The notes beneath the pieces were generated by a model, which was given only the letters and a program-made list of their open reading frames with translations, ran no database searches and was not told where the DNA came from. A stretch of 64,000 nucleotides of DNA from the NCBI RefSeq assembly GCF_036588685.1, contig NC_086378.1, positions 17,833,578 to 17,897,577 on the forward strand, read 5' to 3'. Shown here piece by piece: positions 34,024-44,649 of this stretch. Source of the stretch: Mytilus trossulus (lineage: Eukaryota; Mollusca; Bivalvia; Mytilida; Mytilidae). The position numbers and the translations under genes were made by a program. The stretch's first letter is position 1. Each line of letters opens with the position of its first letter.

Positions 34024-37000
34024 GTAAGTCTTATTATAATTTTATTTTATATATATTATAGTTGAGGTTTATAGTAACGATGCACTAACATAAGATTTAT
34101 ATTTTTTATACTCTAAAATTATATAATGGCCCGTAAAAAAGAGACATAAAATATATTGTATGATATGATCTGATAGAAATTAATACAGTATTTAGTATGA
34201 TAAACAGGATCATTAATTAGTCACTTTGGAGCTTATTTCCAAAAGGATGCAAACAACTTTTGAAGAAAACATTTTTTCTTATCTACGTCCAAATTTATGC
34301 AAAAAGAAATAACTTCAAGAATTTTTCTATTTTGTATGTAGATTTTGATTCCGTTCTTACATTCACAAAATGTTCCATGACAAACCGTTCTTGTCAAAAC
34401 TATGACCTGAAAACAAATTATAAACTGCGATTTATATAAAAGAAATAATATAAAAACACACACACACACTTAGATTACACAAAATCACGTATTACTGGCT
34501 GTTTATGAGCGGAGACGTTTGATTATGAAAATAGACTACAACTAATAAATATTCATTTAGTTTATCAAGAACCTATTTTGCTAAAAACTCATTTGATATT
34601 TTGCATTATTTTTTAAGATTAATTCATTATTAATTCTGATTTAATACTTGTATTTCAGTTTTTTGGAGCAGCTTTGACCATTTTTGGATTTCTCCTTCAA
34701 TTTGTAGAGGCGTTTAACAGTTATTACTCGAACACTATAGTTAGTTTAGAGACATCGTTATCCGCCGCTGGATTTTCAACTCGTACATTAGACTTCAGTC
34801 TGTCAGAGTTTGCCGGCTACTTGCCCTTGGCTTTAATGGTCAGTGGAGTGTTGATATGCATTATATCGTTCCTTGGAATTTTGGGTGCTACAAGAGAAAT
34901 AACGTGGGTTCTCCTGACCTATGGTGTGATACTTATTGTATTGATGATAACACAGATTATTACCTTGTCCATCTTCTACTATCAACCGGAACTGGTAAGA
35001 ATCACGAACACACACACACACACATTTATGTAAAGCCAAGAACTTGCATAGCTAATGCTTCTTTTGATACAAACCATAAATATTAGCCTTTGTGAAACCT
35101 TTGGTATAAACATACCAAAAACATAAGTCACAGTTTAGACAAACTATCATATGTTTACCAGGAGATGTAGAAATAGAAAGAATTTTTTAAAAGATAATGT
35201 GAACCATAAGAACACCCAGCATAACACACGTTAAACAATTCCTACAAAATATTAAAACATGGCATTAACTCTACATAGATTCCAAGATTAAAATTTTGTA
35301 CGACAGACGCGATTTAGGAAATTTGGTTACTATTTTAAAGTACAAATGTATATCAATACAAAAATGTAAATTGTATAATTTATGCAATTTGACCCAACAA
35401 ATTCACTTTGACTCTGTATAGAATATTTTTTCCTAATTCAATGAAATGCATGCATTATATAATTGAATCAATTTATCTTTCAGTTCACAGATCCAATTAA
35501 AGATTCCTTAAAGTCAAAGATAAAATCAGATTATAAAGGCCTAAATGGAACCAATTCTGTATCTATTGGTTGGAACTTCGCTCATCAAAAGGTAAGACAT
35601 CTGTCAAGAAAAACTTAGGATTGACGTGTCTGTAGTACATGGAGACTATACACACACTAAACAATTTCTCGAAATGTCTTTTGACAACAATATGATAATG
35701 AATAAAGAGGGACAAAAATATCCAGTCATAAATACCCATTGTGTTTGTTATTAAAAATGTTTTTATACTTCCAGTATTCTGTTCTAAAGGACAATCTGAT
35801 TTTTCGTTTTTTTATGTGTTTTATGGCTTTGCCCTATATTGCCAATCTTTATTTGGTATATCAGTTATAATACCTTATGTGTGTCTTAACTAAGAGAGGG
35901 ACGAAAGATATCAAAGGGACAGTCAAACTCATAAATCAAAAATAAACTTACAACGTCATGGCTAAAAATGAAAAAGACAAACAGACCAACAATAGTACAC
36001 ATGAACTAAAGAATAAACAACTAAATTATTTGCGTTCGATCGTTCCAAATGATTAATATTATGACTTTTTTTCAGTTTTCTTGCTGTGGCGTCGACAGCT
36101 ATCATGATTTCATGGGAGCCACGAAATGGGTGCGTTTTTATACAGATGTGAACGTCCTAGGAACACCAATTAGCTGTTGCAGAACCTTACCAACATCAAA
36201 AGACTTTACCTGTGCCAGACATCCATTGTCGGGCACAAGTAATAACTTCCACAAGGTATTTTTACTTATGATAGGCAACATTTCGGGGCCTTTTTTTTAT
36301 ATATATATAACTGACGATTCTGAATGGGTTTTGTTTATGTTCAAAGGTCTCACGGTGACCTACGTTAATTTGTGTGGCATTACGTCTATTGTGAATAGTT
36401 GTCTCATTGACAACCATACCACATCACGCTATATATGGCATATGACTATTGTTAAAAAAAAACTTAGAGTTTTACATTTTAACCGGAGAGCACGAATTTT
36501 CTTACAAAAGTGCTTGTCTGCACCAGGTGACGAGCCAGGTCGAGCCTGGAACTTCTGTCCTTAAATGATGCGCGTACATACCGACTGAGTTAAAGAAGTG
36601 CATTCTTGGCTCAATCGATCACGACTGACTAAGTATCTAACACATTTACTAAGGGAAGCAATCCCGTCACAACATATTGAAAGCGTAACTTACCAATGAA
36701 AACTAAATACATACTAACAGTCAGTCAAAAATTCTAAAGTGTACCGCTGACGATTGGCCTTTGATTTTTTTATGTTAAATTTATTTATAACTTTTTAGAC
36801 TAGGGTCAGTTGTATAGACATCTGTCATTTGGTACATTCAGTTGTATAGACATCTGTCATTGGTACATTCAGTTGTATAGACATCTGTCATTGGTACATT
36901 CAGTTGTATAGACATCTGTCACTTGGTACATCGTGTATTATATGTGTCGTTGGATTGATGTCATGGTAGTCACGTATTCTATCTCACTTACTTATAAAAA

Positions 37001-37778
37001 AAAGACGGAAAAATAATGTAGTTTATTTTTATTTTTGATTATACACAGGGACAAGCTACTAGTTACAAAAAATAATGTTTTATCTTATTTTTTAATTTCA
37101 GGGATGTTTTAATGCGATGTGGAATATGGTTGTAGGCAACCTTGCAGTAACAGTTCCTATTTTATCTGTTTGTTTATTAATACAGGTATGTATAAAAAAG
37201 AAAACTTTAAAAACAATCTTGTTTCATCTTATGTCATGACTTTATATATATAGTACCTTAAGTATTAGGTGTTTGATGCATCGGCAGAACTAGTGTATTT
37301 TGCGATTCATGGTGACGGTCGGTAAATGTTGCTAGATGTTTATTTATGCCATTCAATTTTACGCGTCTGTTGTCGTAATTCAACATCTTCAATTACGACA
37401 CATATTTCATACAATATCCATACAAAAATATAAAAAAAAAAGAAAAAAAGAAAGGTAAAAGGAAGAAGTTATCTATTGCTGCAATATCTTTTATGGTTGT
37501 TTTGTACCACGTTCACCGCCTTTGTAACGAATATCAACATGGGTGTTCTGAAGTGCAAGCTTTCTTTTTAAGATTTGTTTAAAGTGTTGCTTTAAAAAAT
37601 ATGAGTTTCTTTACTATTATGTTTTTCTTTTCCTTTTTTTCAGATAATATTCATTATAATTACTATAGCTATAGTGTACGCAAATAAGAATGACGATAAG
37701 AAAGATGAATACAAGAAATTCAAGCCAAGTAGTGATGACAGTTTCTTGGATATATCTACATGGAAAACTAAATTGTAA
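33964..37778 (+). CDS. tetraspanin A, 6 exons, 300 residues
   Basis: Exons 33964-34023, 34659-34994, 35484-35591, 36076-36255, 37102-37185, 37644-37778, all separated by phase-0 GT-AG introns. TM1 spans exons 1/2 (about residues 9-35). The small loop is about 40 residues. TM2 is about 75-98 and TM3 about 101-126. The large extracellular loop (about 127-235) has the six-Cys tetraspanin signature: FSCCG, ISCC, FTC, GC. TM4 is about 238-263 across exons 5/6. The cytosolic tail is charged (ANKNDDKKDEYKK, ending WKTKL). Tetraspanins are plasma-membrane organisers that group integrins, receptors and adhesion proteins into microdomains; the partners here are unknown. The N-terminus lacks the juxtamembrane cysteine common in the family. 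NGTN in the loop is a possible glycosylation site. It is the tandem paralogue of the gene at 44590. Which named tetraspanin it matches cannot be said. Confidence 0.88.
34659..34994 (+). CDS. tetraspanin A exon 2
   Basis: 336 nt, 112 residues, phase 0 at both ends, acceptor TTTCAG|TTTTTT, donor ACTG|GTAAGA. It contains the rest of TM1, the small loop (FNSYYSNTI...LDFSLSEFAG), TM2 and TM3, ending FYYQPEL. A CA microsatellite follows the donor at once. Confidence 0.92.
35484..35591 (+). CDS. tetraspanin A exon 3
   Basis: 108 nt, 36 residues of the large loop: FTDPIKDSLKSKIKSDYKGL, then NGTNSVSIGWNFAHQK. Acceptor TTTCAG, donor AAAG|GTAAGA. The same length and motif order as exon 3 of tetraspanin B. 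Confidence 0.92.
36076..36255 (+). CDS. tetraspanin A exon 4 (CCG motif)
   Basis: 180 nt, 60 residues. FSCCGVDSYHDF opens the disulphide core, with TPISCC and FTC following. Acceptor TTTCAG, donor CAAG|GTATTT. A tail-X repeat begins about 25 bases into the intron, so an open frame runs on past the exon; that extension is not coding. Confidence 0.93.
36281..36432 (+). repeat. tail-X dispersed repeat, partial, in tetraspanin A intron 4
   Basis: GGGGCCTTTTTTTTATA, GGTCTCACGGTGACCTACG and GTTGTCTCATTGACAACCATACCACATC follow the family order, with a (TA)n insertion. Confidence 0.75.
36510..36612 (-). mobile_element. tRNA-derived SINE head or tRNA pseudogene
   Basis: On the minus strand TTAACTCAGTCGGTA (36592-36579) matches the tRNA D-arm/A box, and GGCTCGACCT (36546-36537) resembles the B box with one change. 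The boxes lie 46 bases apart, as in a real tRNA. The anticodon stem does not pair well, so a functional tRNA is unlikely. A SINE 5' end is the better reading. Confidence 0.45.
36807..36935 (+). repeat. 34-35 bp minisatellite, four units
   Basis: CAGTTGTATAGACATCTGTC plus (A/C)TT(T)GGTACATT is repeated four times, nearly identical, in tetraspanin A intron 4. Low divergence implies length polymorphism between individuals (inference). Confidence 0.92.
37102..37185 (+). CDS. tetraspanin A exon 5
   Basis: 84 nt, 28 residues: GCFNAMWNMVVGNLAV then TVPILSVCLLIQ. The GC is the last cysteine before TM4. Acceptor TTTCAG, donor ACAG|GTATGT. Identical in length to exon 5 of tetraspanin B. Confidence 0.92.
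37644..37778 (+). CDS. tetraspanin A exon 6
   Basis: 135 nt including TAA. It completes TM4 (IIFIIITIAIVYA) and encodes the cytosolic tail, Lys/Asp-rich and then SSDDSFLDISTWKTKL. Confidence 0.9.
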   Translation: MIFIIITIAIVYANKNDDKKDEYKKFKPSSDDSFLDISTWKTKL

Positions 37779-37990
37779 AAACTATGTTTACTCTGCTCAT
37801 AAAAACATGACTGTATGCGTTACACATGTGGTCTGCTATTCTGAGAAAATATGAAGTTGAAGTCAAGTAGGGATGACAGTTTCTTAGACAGTTCTACATG
37901 GAAAACACTATTTTGTAAAAACTATGTACCCTGCTCACAACTATACACGAATGAATGCGTTACACATGAGGTCTGCTGATAGTGTTTATT
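37718..37990 (+). repeat. tandem duplication of the tetraspanin A stop region and 3'UTR
   Basis: 37718-37855 (AAGTAGTGATGACAGTTTCT through the stop to GTCTGCT) is repeated with divergence at about 37862-37985. The second copy still reads SSRDDSFLDSSTWKT, but the stop codon position differs (TTTTGTAAA). It lies in the 3'UTR and is not translated from the gene. Confidence 0.85.
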
Positions 37991-38121
37991 AAAATGAAAT
38001 ACATGTACTTGTATATTTTCTCTGTTTTTTCCATTGCCGACCTTAGTGTGATTAAGTCCATTTTTTCTACATTTTTAACATATTGCTCATGTTCTCTGTG
38101 CATAGAGTGAATCTAGAATTG

Positions 38122-38127
38122 AATAAA
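38122..38127 (+). terminator. polyadenylation signal candidate, tetraspanin A
   Basis: The first good AATAAA downstream of the stop (344 bases) is followed by an A-rich and then T/G-rich stretch. Confidence 0.4.
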
Positions 38128-38459
38128 AAAATATATACATGTTGTACTCTTTGTACACAATACATTAGTTAACACCCCAATTCTGACCGCAACCGGCTGT
38201 GTACTTGTACACCCGTAGTGTACAGATATACTAGTGCCCCATTTTTGCAAGGTTTTGACTACCGTTTGTCAGAAGACTATACACATTGACCATAATTCTA
38301 CCTTGATGAAACTCATGGTTATTGTTGTGCGTAATATAGGTCACGTTTTCGTTTATGTTTTATAGAGGTTTATCTATTGATTCATTAATTGTTATGTTGC
38401 TGTATATATATGCACCTGTATTGATCTACGTATTAAAGGTCGGAATTACAGTGTCGCTC

Positions 38460-39802
38460 ATTTTTATAATTTCAGGAACGGTCTTAATTATAAAAGAAGG
38501 TTAGTTTTTTTCATTTCTTGATACTGTCTTGTTTTTTCTCTCTTATTTGATATATAAAAAAAGAAGAAGATGTCGTATAATTCCAAATGAGACAACTAGA
38601 CACCAGAGACCGAATGACGCAGAAGTTAGCCACTATAGGACATCATTTTGTTTAGTTTGCGGGTGATTTCCCCCATGGTGGCTACCAATTGGGAAATATT
38701 TAAAGAGTTTTTTTCTGTAAAATTTCAAACGAAAAAATCAATCTTACTATAGGAATAGGATTGTAAAAGTATGAAGAAACAAATAAACAAGATCAAAATT
38801 AACCAAGTTGAATGCCTCTTAAAAGGTTTTGCAGGAGTGGACTATGAGAATCATCTTGCACGTAAAACCCACATGGGCATTTTGAAATGTTGCAGGTATG
38901 CCAGGCCCTTATAAAAAAATATCATATCAGATAATGAACCTACAAAAATTTAGTAAACTTTGGTCCGTACATGATTCGAATGAAGTAATTATCTCATTGG
39001 TTTAGTGATGTGCTTATTTCTTTGTCCATTTATGTTTTTTTCATATCTCATTAGATAAAGGCACAGCTGTGGTTTTAAATTGTTTATACCAATTTTTTTT
39101 CTATATTCATTTCTTATTTTTTGTCGTCCAGGTTTTTACTTACTGCAAATATCCGTAAAGATTTTTTTTAAACATATGTACTGGTTTTCTGGATGAGAAT
39201 TGTGTTTTATTTTAGGTCTGATAATGAAAAAATGATAGAACGTTTTATAATAGTTTAATTACAGTATTTCATATCGCCAAAATTTGCAATGAAATTTTAT
39301 TACAACGAAAATGTATTTTATACTCTTGATAGTTGGTTTGTATTTGTCTTATTATAAAATCGTTTAATTAAGATGCACTTTCGTTTAGGTTACTATATCT
39401 ATTTATTATTAAAAGCAGGATACTTGATCTTGTTAAAAAAAGTAACGTCAATATACTAGTAGTTATAAATTAAAAGAAAGATGACACACCCTAGGGAATA
39501 TGCACTAAACTTAGGTTTTATATCATAATTGTGCATTTTTAATCTCCCCTTGACACCCGACCTCATGAACATTTTTTAACAAACGTGCGGGTCGAACAAT
39601 GGAACTATGTTCCATATTATTCAGTTTAAAGGGAAAGCGGTTTGTCACATAAAACTTAAATATGTATATCTATCCCTTGTATCAAAGTCCATGATGGTAA
39701 CAGGAAGTTGTTTTATAGCTTAGGAGAAATTTAAATTCTGTTATTCTGAGTAAGCCTTCATGTTTATATATGTACCTCATCTGAACCGTTTGAAAGCAGT
39801 CT
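38460..39802. other. gene-free, with two repeat fragments
   Basis: 38563-38650 is an inverse tail-X fragment (AAGATGTCGTATAATTCCAA, AATGAGACAAC). 38858-38900 is an inverse piece of the CATACCTGCCAA TIR family (ACCCACATGGGCATTTTGAA, TTGCAGGTATG). The rest shows nothing. Confidence 0.5.
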
Positions 39803-40023
39803 GATTAAAATGTAGACCTCTGATTTCGTTACACTTCATACGAAATTCTGATTTCGTTATACTACATATGAGTCTCTGATTTCGTTATACTACATATGAG
39901 TCTCTGATTTCGTTATACTACATATGAGTCTCTGATTTCGTTATACTACATACATGTATGAGTCTCTAGATCTAATGAGTCATGTGTAGTTGTGTAACGA
40001 AATCAGAGGTCCATACATTTTAA
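39803..40023. repeat. inverted repeat enclosing a 30-bp tandem array
   Basis: A 19-base arm at 39816-39834 (ACCTCTGATTTCGTTACAC) is perfectly inverted at 39992-40010, and the flanks also pair (ATTAAAATGT / ACATTTTAAT). Between them CTGATTTCGTTATACTACAT-ATGAGTCT repeats about four times. Each unit's core is a shortened form of the arm, so the array probably grew from one arm. Confidence 0.88.
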
Positions 40024-43000
40024 TTAAACTACTTTTGTAAGTTACATAGTATTCATCATTATAAGAAGGAATTTAATCTGCTTTTGAAATTATCCGTCAC
40101 GGAACAGTATAAAATAGATAGAACTATGCGCTCCGAAGAGTAGGTGAAAGAAAAGTCTGTACTTATTATTCTGTTGACACAAATCGTACAACCCCAACTC
40201 GTGTTCGTACCAAGTCTAAATTAGGTCTTCTAAATATAAACGTTTTGATATTGCCTCATTCATTTGTTCCTCGTATCTACATTTATTTGATGATTAAAAG
40301 AGCTGAAACTTATCTTTACTATTTCTGTATTTTTCACCGCTAAGCGGAAAGCAGCTTGCTTCTTTTGTGGTCGTGCGACTGTGTGGAATGACGGAATATT
40401 ATATAAGTAAAGACATCTTATTGAATGAACTATTTGTGTAAATATTGACAATTATGAACACGATTTATTGAAACATAAATACATAATCAGATATTTGGGG
40501 ATTTAATTTAATGACAAGATTTATGAACTCAGATATTAGTTTAAAATCAATCCAGGTTTGATATCTGAAAAAAAAAGATTTAATATTATAATGCAATCCG
40601 AGTGTAGCAATGTGTAGTACATGCATACAGCTGTATACAGTTCGTGTTGCTTATTCTTTAGTTTTCTATATTGTGTCTTTTATTTGTCTGTCTGTTTTTT
40701 TCTTTTTTAGCCATGGCATTGTCAGTTTATTTTCAATCTACGAGTTTGATTGTCCCTCTGGTATCTTTCGACCCTCCTTCAATCATGAATTAGATATGAA
40801 TAATTTTGGGAATCACAAAAGTTATATTATTCTATAATATGGAAACTTTCAAGCTCCATAACCCCGGCCCTTTTTTAATCCGCCTCTACTATGTAAAATT
40901 CAATTTTAACCTGTGACAAAGAGTCTTTTATGAACGCCCATATTAATTGGCTTTTCGGATTAAATAGTGGTACAGTGGTTAAACTTGCATCACTTAAGAG
41001 GGTATGGATGGGTGGGGGGGGGTCTGTTATTCTGTTAACCCTTTTATTCTCTAATCTTCAATTTTTTGGCTCATTATTCTCTAATCTTCATTTTTTAAGG
41101 GCATTATTCTTTAATCATTTAACCCCATCCAAACCCTCACTTAACAGCAACACCACATCTTTCATGGCAGTGATTCCATGTTCTTTACATTTTCTAAAGT
41201 TCTATCTTTTTTGGACTTAATTAATAATGTTTATGTTCCATTTCTCTGCGTGGTGTTTTATTCAGTATAACCTTAAGTTAATTCTTCTTATAATAAATAT
41301 TCCCATAGTTATAAATATATGGATTTTTGCGTAAATAAGTAGTTGATAGTCGAGCAATACTGACACCATGAACACATGAAACTGATATGGAAGTTTTACA
41401 GCTTTACAAAGTTCTTCCGTATTTGTACATGTTATATGCTCTTGTGTTACTTGCTGCAAATAATTTGAGCTTTATTCTAATGTTAAGAAGGTAAACTGAT
41501 ATACAAGTAATATTACGTCACAAATTCGCAGTAATGTAACATGAGTATTTCATAAATGCCTTTCCCTTTAAAATCCAATGAAATAATGTTATTCAAAATA
41601 TTATGAAATTGCATTACGAAAAATAGTACAAATGTGAAAGACAAATATATAAAAATACCCTTTTCCGTTTGATATGTTAAGCTTGTGTTAATGTTTCGTA
41701 ACACCACCGTTCTCTTATTTAAAGAAGGGTTAGGCAGTTTGTTATAATTTATAATAACTAATCTTCTCTGGTGCTCTCAGTAAAGAAAAGCACAAAGATT
41801 TTGTACACAAAAAGTCGTTGAAAAAAAAACAAAAAAGCCAATATGAAAATTACATACTTTAGCATAAAAGTATTATGATAAGTTTTAATAAAACTGCATA
41901 ACATATTATGAAAAAATAAAAATGATGAAATAATATTTTAACTTTTTTTTTCAATTGGCCATAAACTCTTTAAATATTGACAATTGAAAGTAAAAGTCCT
42001 ACTTAAAGATTATTGTCTCCGAGTAAGATTGGTCCGATATAATATTAAAGAAATGAGAATTAAACAAACAGTGAGAACAAAATAAAATCAATGTTCAAAA
42101 TTTTTAATTCAGGTAGGAAAGAGTAACAAAAATCAAAAAACAATAGCCAATTGTAATATACTGTGTAGGGTAAATATTTTTTAACACAATTAAAAGGGCG
42201 TCTTTGTATTTCATGTACGCTTTTCATCATGTTTAAAGTCAAATTTGATAGAAAATGTAATTTCGTTTTTATATTTTCATTTCAAAACAAAGCACAGAAG
42301 TTTCAGTTGATTTAAGTTATTAATGGTATGTGTACCGTGGTTATAATTGAAATAAATCTTACGTTTTTTTAATTGCTGTACCAAGGACCCTTTAATCTAT
42401 TTTCGAACTGAAATCAGATTCCTGATTCGGAATACTTTATTAAGTACTTGATTAATCTTTGCACCAAATATAAATAATTCATCTTTCGCCCCTGTTTAGC
42501 CATGAGCCCCCACCCCCATCCATCTTCTATGCGTAGCTTAACGGTATCCAGCATAGTCGAGACTCACACTTTATCATTTTATCATAAACTGCAAACTTAC
42601 AAATAATAGTGAAAATAGAGGACAGATATGGTAGATCTATATTTAAGTTAACAATGTTCCCTATAAAATTTATTAGTATGAGGGAGTCTAGTCTAGCTTA
42701 TAAAAGTAATTTCAGTAACGCGTATTATTTAAACGGAATTAAATATGAATAAAATAGAAATTATAATATTCTATACAAAGTCAACTCACAACTTGGTTCC
42801 AGTCTTAAACTCTGAGACTACTCTTATTGTAGATACTGATTTTAAATTTGTGATATACAGTTGTTTTTTTACGTTTTGCTCATAATTATAGTTCAAAATA
42901 AATGACTCTTCTTTAGAAACAAAATCGAATGCATGATGATGTATTTTTCAACGTTTACCAATTGAAACATTTACTAGGTATGCCTTTTCAATGAGTTTAT

Positions 43001-44560
43001 AACAGTTGTCATAAATCATGCAACACTTACATCCTTCTCCATTCCATGTACAAGTATTCCCATTACTATATTTTAGTTATATTTATGATTTTCAGTTTTT
43101 ACACGGAAGCCGTACTTCTAAGTTAAGGTTAACAACACACGATCTACTCAAGTTTCAATTTATTACTTTCAAGTGTGTTGTTTATTTACTTACAAATTCA
43201 AAATAAACATTTAAATGACTTCTAAAAGAACTATGAACTTTAATGCTAGATACGTCTGTTTTTTTTTACTAAATTTCAAATACACAAGCTAACTTTCTGT
43301 TTATCATTTTTTTTTTTTTTTTGTCTTGTTATAATTTATTTCACAGATGTCTGTGCTATATCTATCAAAAACTTCGTTCCTTATTCATTTGAAATTATGT
43401 TATTACATTTTCTTGAAGGCTACGAGCAAAGGACATTTCACAGAAACACAACAACTGAGCATTCAAAAACTAAACATCATGCTAAAGAAACAATTATTTT
43501 AAGTTTTAGAGCGTTTAGAAATGAAAAAAAAACAAGACATCGATCTGTTCTTAAAATATTATAGAAATCGAACATCGTTAAACTAGCCCTGAAAGACATT
43601 TAACGTGATTCTTTTAAGAAATATGGCCTACACAATGTCTTTTTCAAGCACTTATTTTCTGTAATTGAAAAGCTACACGATCGTCCAAGACCCTGGTAAT
43701 GAGACTGTCATATTTGAAAAAAAGTTATCTTAAAGTTGTATTTTCATCAACCAAACAAATTAAAAATATAGAAAGACTGTTTTGAAGCACAATTTTAAGC
43801 ATGGTCACATCTGTTTACTTATGTAGTTGTATTTGGAATATCGATTTTATAAACGATTCCAAAGAGGTCAATAATCAGACAAAACTATGGTCCGAAGTAC
43901 AATTCTAAGGTCAATGGGTGATATATACAGGAGATTTTCTTTCACACTTCAGTTCATGTATACTGAAAGAAAATAATTGGTAGCAGTTTTCTGTAATTTT
44001 TCTTAATGGTAATGTCTATCCATTGCTCGGACTGTTTACGTCACTGATAGTTTAGAGAAATTACAATTTCTTATTAACCATTTCTACTTTTTCCTTCTTT
44101 TTTTGCTTCAAATTTTTATTTCGGTCTCTCAAAAGCGGATGTTTCACTACTAAAAATGAAAAGTGTAAATAAGTAAGTAACCATTTCTTACAAGTAAGTG
44201 AATGATTCTCGGTTAAATCTCAAATTCTATTGACACTATGAAGAGAAAATGTGAGAATTAATATATTGATTAAATCATTTGAAATGATAGTCAATATCTC
44301 GACTGACTTGATTTGCTTTGGTTACCTATGTTCTTTGTGAAGTGCTCCTTGTGACGTCTCGATTTTTATCGACTGGTTCGTGCATAAACACAAAGGATCA
44401 TAAAGAGCTGTTAATAGACATGGAATTTAAACGGAGGTGAAAGAGTGTCATTACATAAATGCAACATAGATGTCATTTTATGACGTGAAATTTAACATGG
44501 AATAAATATTTTTTAATACAATTCAAAATGTGATATTAAAGCAATATTTATTTATCTTCT
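40024..44560. other. intergenic stretch between the tetraspanins; no gene recognised
   Basis: AT-rich. Two short units (TATTCTCTAATCTTCA) are duplicated near 41045-41090, and T runs lie near 43308. Open frames of 60-96 codons have no domain or splice context. I looked for further tetraspanin exons here (CCG, FDxxSELAG) and saw none. Confidence 0.45.
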
Positions 44561-44589
44561 TGCAGTTTTAAAAAAGTGCGTTATACGTT

Positions 44590-44649
44590 ATGGGATGTCT
44601 TATGACTATCGGTAGGATATTTCTTATCGTTACCAACATCATATTTTTG
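44590..44649 (+). CDS. tetraspanin B exon 1
   Basis: 60 nt: MGCLMTIGRIFLIVTNIIFL, donor TTTG|GTAAGT. N-terminus with Cys3 and the first half of TM1. Confidence 0.85.

Noticed and set aside
34674-35033. 119-codon frame taken as a complete protein
   Set aside because: It opens on TTG inside TM1 and runs past the donor at 34994 into a CA repeat; the true gene starts at 33964 in a separate exon.
36049-36564. 171-codon frame as one protein
   Set aside because: Only 36076-36255 is an exon, bounded by a good acceptor and donor; the rest runs through a dispersed repeat in the intron.
36510-36612. Functional tRNA gene
   Set aside because: A and B boxes match, but the anticodon and acceptor stems do not pair well and no clear anticodon loop is seen.
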